Positions 4,732 through 5,559 of a stretch of 5,559 nucleotides of DNA are shown one piece after another. This stretch comes from Halobacteria archaeon. Lineage in GTDB: Archaea > Halobacteriota > Methanoliparia > Methanoliparales > Methanoliparaceae. How positions within the stretch are numbered: position 1 is the first letter of the stretch; every line of letters starts with the position of its first letter. The DNA is taken from contig DUJX01000036.1 in NCBI GenBank assembly GCA_013329575.1, forward strand, positions 1 through 5,559. The letters are read 5' to 3'. The notes below the pieces were generated by a model. The model searched no databases. It was not told where the DNA came from and worked only from the letters and a program-made list of their open reading frames with translations. The position numbers were made by a program, and so were the translations under genes.

Positions 4732-5559
4732 TCAAAACCATTCGCCGAGCGTTCTTTGCTGATCGGTTTTAGAACGATTGATCTTATCCTGTCCATCAGT
4801 ATTTATCTCGTTTAAAGTTTTTACAACTCGTTCACGGGCAAAATCGTGTTCATCGCATAAAAATTCGATCAATTTATCATCATTTGGTTTATACCATACC
4901 AACCTATACTCTTCTGTAACGGCTGGATGGAGAAAAATATTCTTTATCTCATCTAAATTCTCAATATTTTTATCGATGGCTGCCAATACGTTCTCTATAT
5001 TTCCATACTCTTTTACCAATTTTAATGCTTTTTTAGGACCTATGTTTTTTATCCCATCATTGTAATCTGTTCCAACGAGGATGGCTATATCTACTAATGC
5101 CTCTCTCTCTATCCCATATTCTTCTAAAATATCGTTTAATATATATAATTCTGGTGATATGTTCACATACTCGTTCTTATTGGGCAATTTTCTCCTTCCA
5201 CTGACGGCTAAATTCCTAACAAGATTTGTAGAACCGAACAATAAAGAATCGTAATCTTGAGATGCTACTATATCCGCATCACCTTTTATGGTCATAAATG
5301 CCGCCTGTGCTTCACCTTCTGCCGGAGCAAAGACACAAGGAACACCTAAATATTTTAATAATGTTACCGCTTCGTCTATTATCTCGTGACTCAATCTTGT
5401 ACTCATCTGAGCATATTTTATGGCGTTTTCGAAATCTCTATTCTCTTTTGCAATTATATACTTCTCAATCGCTTCATCACGAACAGCCTTTCTCTTATCT
5501 ATCGTGCTAAATTTTAATAACGGTGGTTTTCCATCGAATACATAGACCGGTTTGATACG
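4732..5559 (-). CDS. fen: flap endonuclease 1 (FEN1/XPG family), N-terminus outside window
   Basis: Structure-specific nuclease that removes 5' flaps during Okazaki fragment maturation and long-patch base excision repair. The last 275 residues are present. The frame runs to the right edge, so the internal ATG at 5404-5406 is not the start. Comparison with the Pyrococcus protein suggests about 70 residues are missing, including the first catalytic aspartate. Visible metal ligands, by fragment position: D9 in KPVYVFDGKPP, E81 and E83 in PAEGEAQA, D102 and D104 in SQDYDSLLFG, and D165 in VGTDYNDG. The helix-two-turn-helix follows (GIKNIGPKKAL). CDEHDF (about 235-240) is conserved near the end. 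The protein ends in QRTLGEWF, a PCNA-interacting box with Q268, L271, W274 and F275, so clamp-dependent action is expected. The stop is TGA. It is convergent with the small hypothetical gene. Confidence 0.97.
   Translation of the reverse strand, partial: RIKPVYVFDGKPPLLKFSTIDKRKAVRDEAIEKYIIAKENRDFENAIKYAQMSTRLSHEIIDEAVTLLKYLGVPCVFAPAEGEAQAAFMTIKGDADIVASQDYDSLLFGSTNLVRNLAVSGRRKLPNKNEYVNISPELYILNDILEEYGIEREALVDIAILVGTDYNDGIKNIGPKKALKLVKEYGNIENVLAAIDKNIENLDEIKNIFLHPAVTEEYRLVWYKPNDDKLIEFLCDEHDFARERVVKTLNEINTDGQDKINRSKTDQQRTLGEWF

Noticed and set aside
5404..5406. ATG inside FEN1 as the gene start
   Set aside because: The frame upstream continues with conserved FEN1 sequence (KPVYVFDGKPP and KYAQ) to the window edge, so this methionine is internal.
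1..5559. Defence system, mobile element, CRISPR array, tRNA or rRNA
   Set aside because: No transposase, integrase, regularly spaced repeats, cloverleaf or rRNA-like sequence is visible; the recognised genes are core or common archaeal genes.

Overview
The window looks like ordinary chromosomal DNA from an AT-rich euryarchaeon. The evidence is an archaeal flap endonuclease (FEN1) with a C-terminal PCNA-binding box, an HTH-CBS regulator of the type found mainly in methanogens and their relatives, and a radical SAM protein tail of an archaeal type. There are TATA-like elements upstream of several genes and purine-rich Shine-Dalgarno sites. Intergenic DNA is clearly more AT-rich than the genes. 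I cannot name the genus. An uncultured methanogen- or alkanotroph-related lineage is only a guess.

Layout, left to right. (1) 1-452, plus strand: the C-terminal end of a probable COG2108-type radical SAM protein, whose start lies outside the window. (2) 528-2117, plus: complete long-form D-3-phosphoglycerate dehydrogenase (serA), the entry step of serine synthesis. (3) 2118-2361: a convergent intergenic region with two hairpins and a 10-bp tandem repeat. (4) 2362-3270, minus: a predicted transcriptional regulator with an N-terminal winged helix and two C-terminal CBS domains. (5) 3271-3561: a very AT-rich spacer holding the regulator's promoter and a small palindrome. (6) 3563-4012, minus: a Nudix hydrolase resembling asymmetric Ap4A hydrolase, starting at TTG. 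(7) 4013-4212: a divergent spacer with a perfect 10-bp palindrome abutting a long inverted repeat. (8) 4213-4581, plus: a small hypothetical helical protein. (9) 4582-4731: a convergent spacer. (10) 4732-5559, minus: FEN1, lacking only about 70 N-terminal residues to the window edge.

The genes do not form one pathway. They are mostly single transcription units in mixed orientations: serine synthesis, nucleotide clean-up, regulation and DNA replication/repair. The one possible functional link is that the Nudix enzyme would release AMP and ATP from Ap4A, while CBS pairs of the downstream co-oriented regulator could sense adenylates. That link is speculative. I found no mobile element, CRISPR array, tRNA or rRNA, and no convincing undescribed system. 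The most unusual items are the palindromes in the spacers and the unrecognised small protein.
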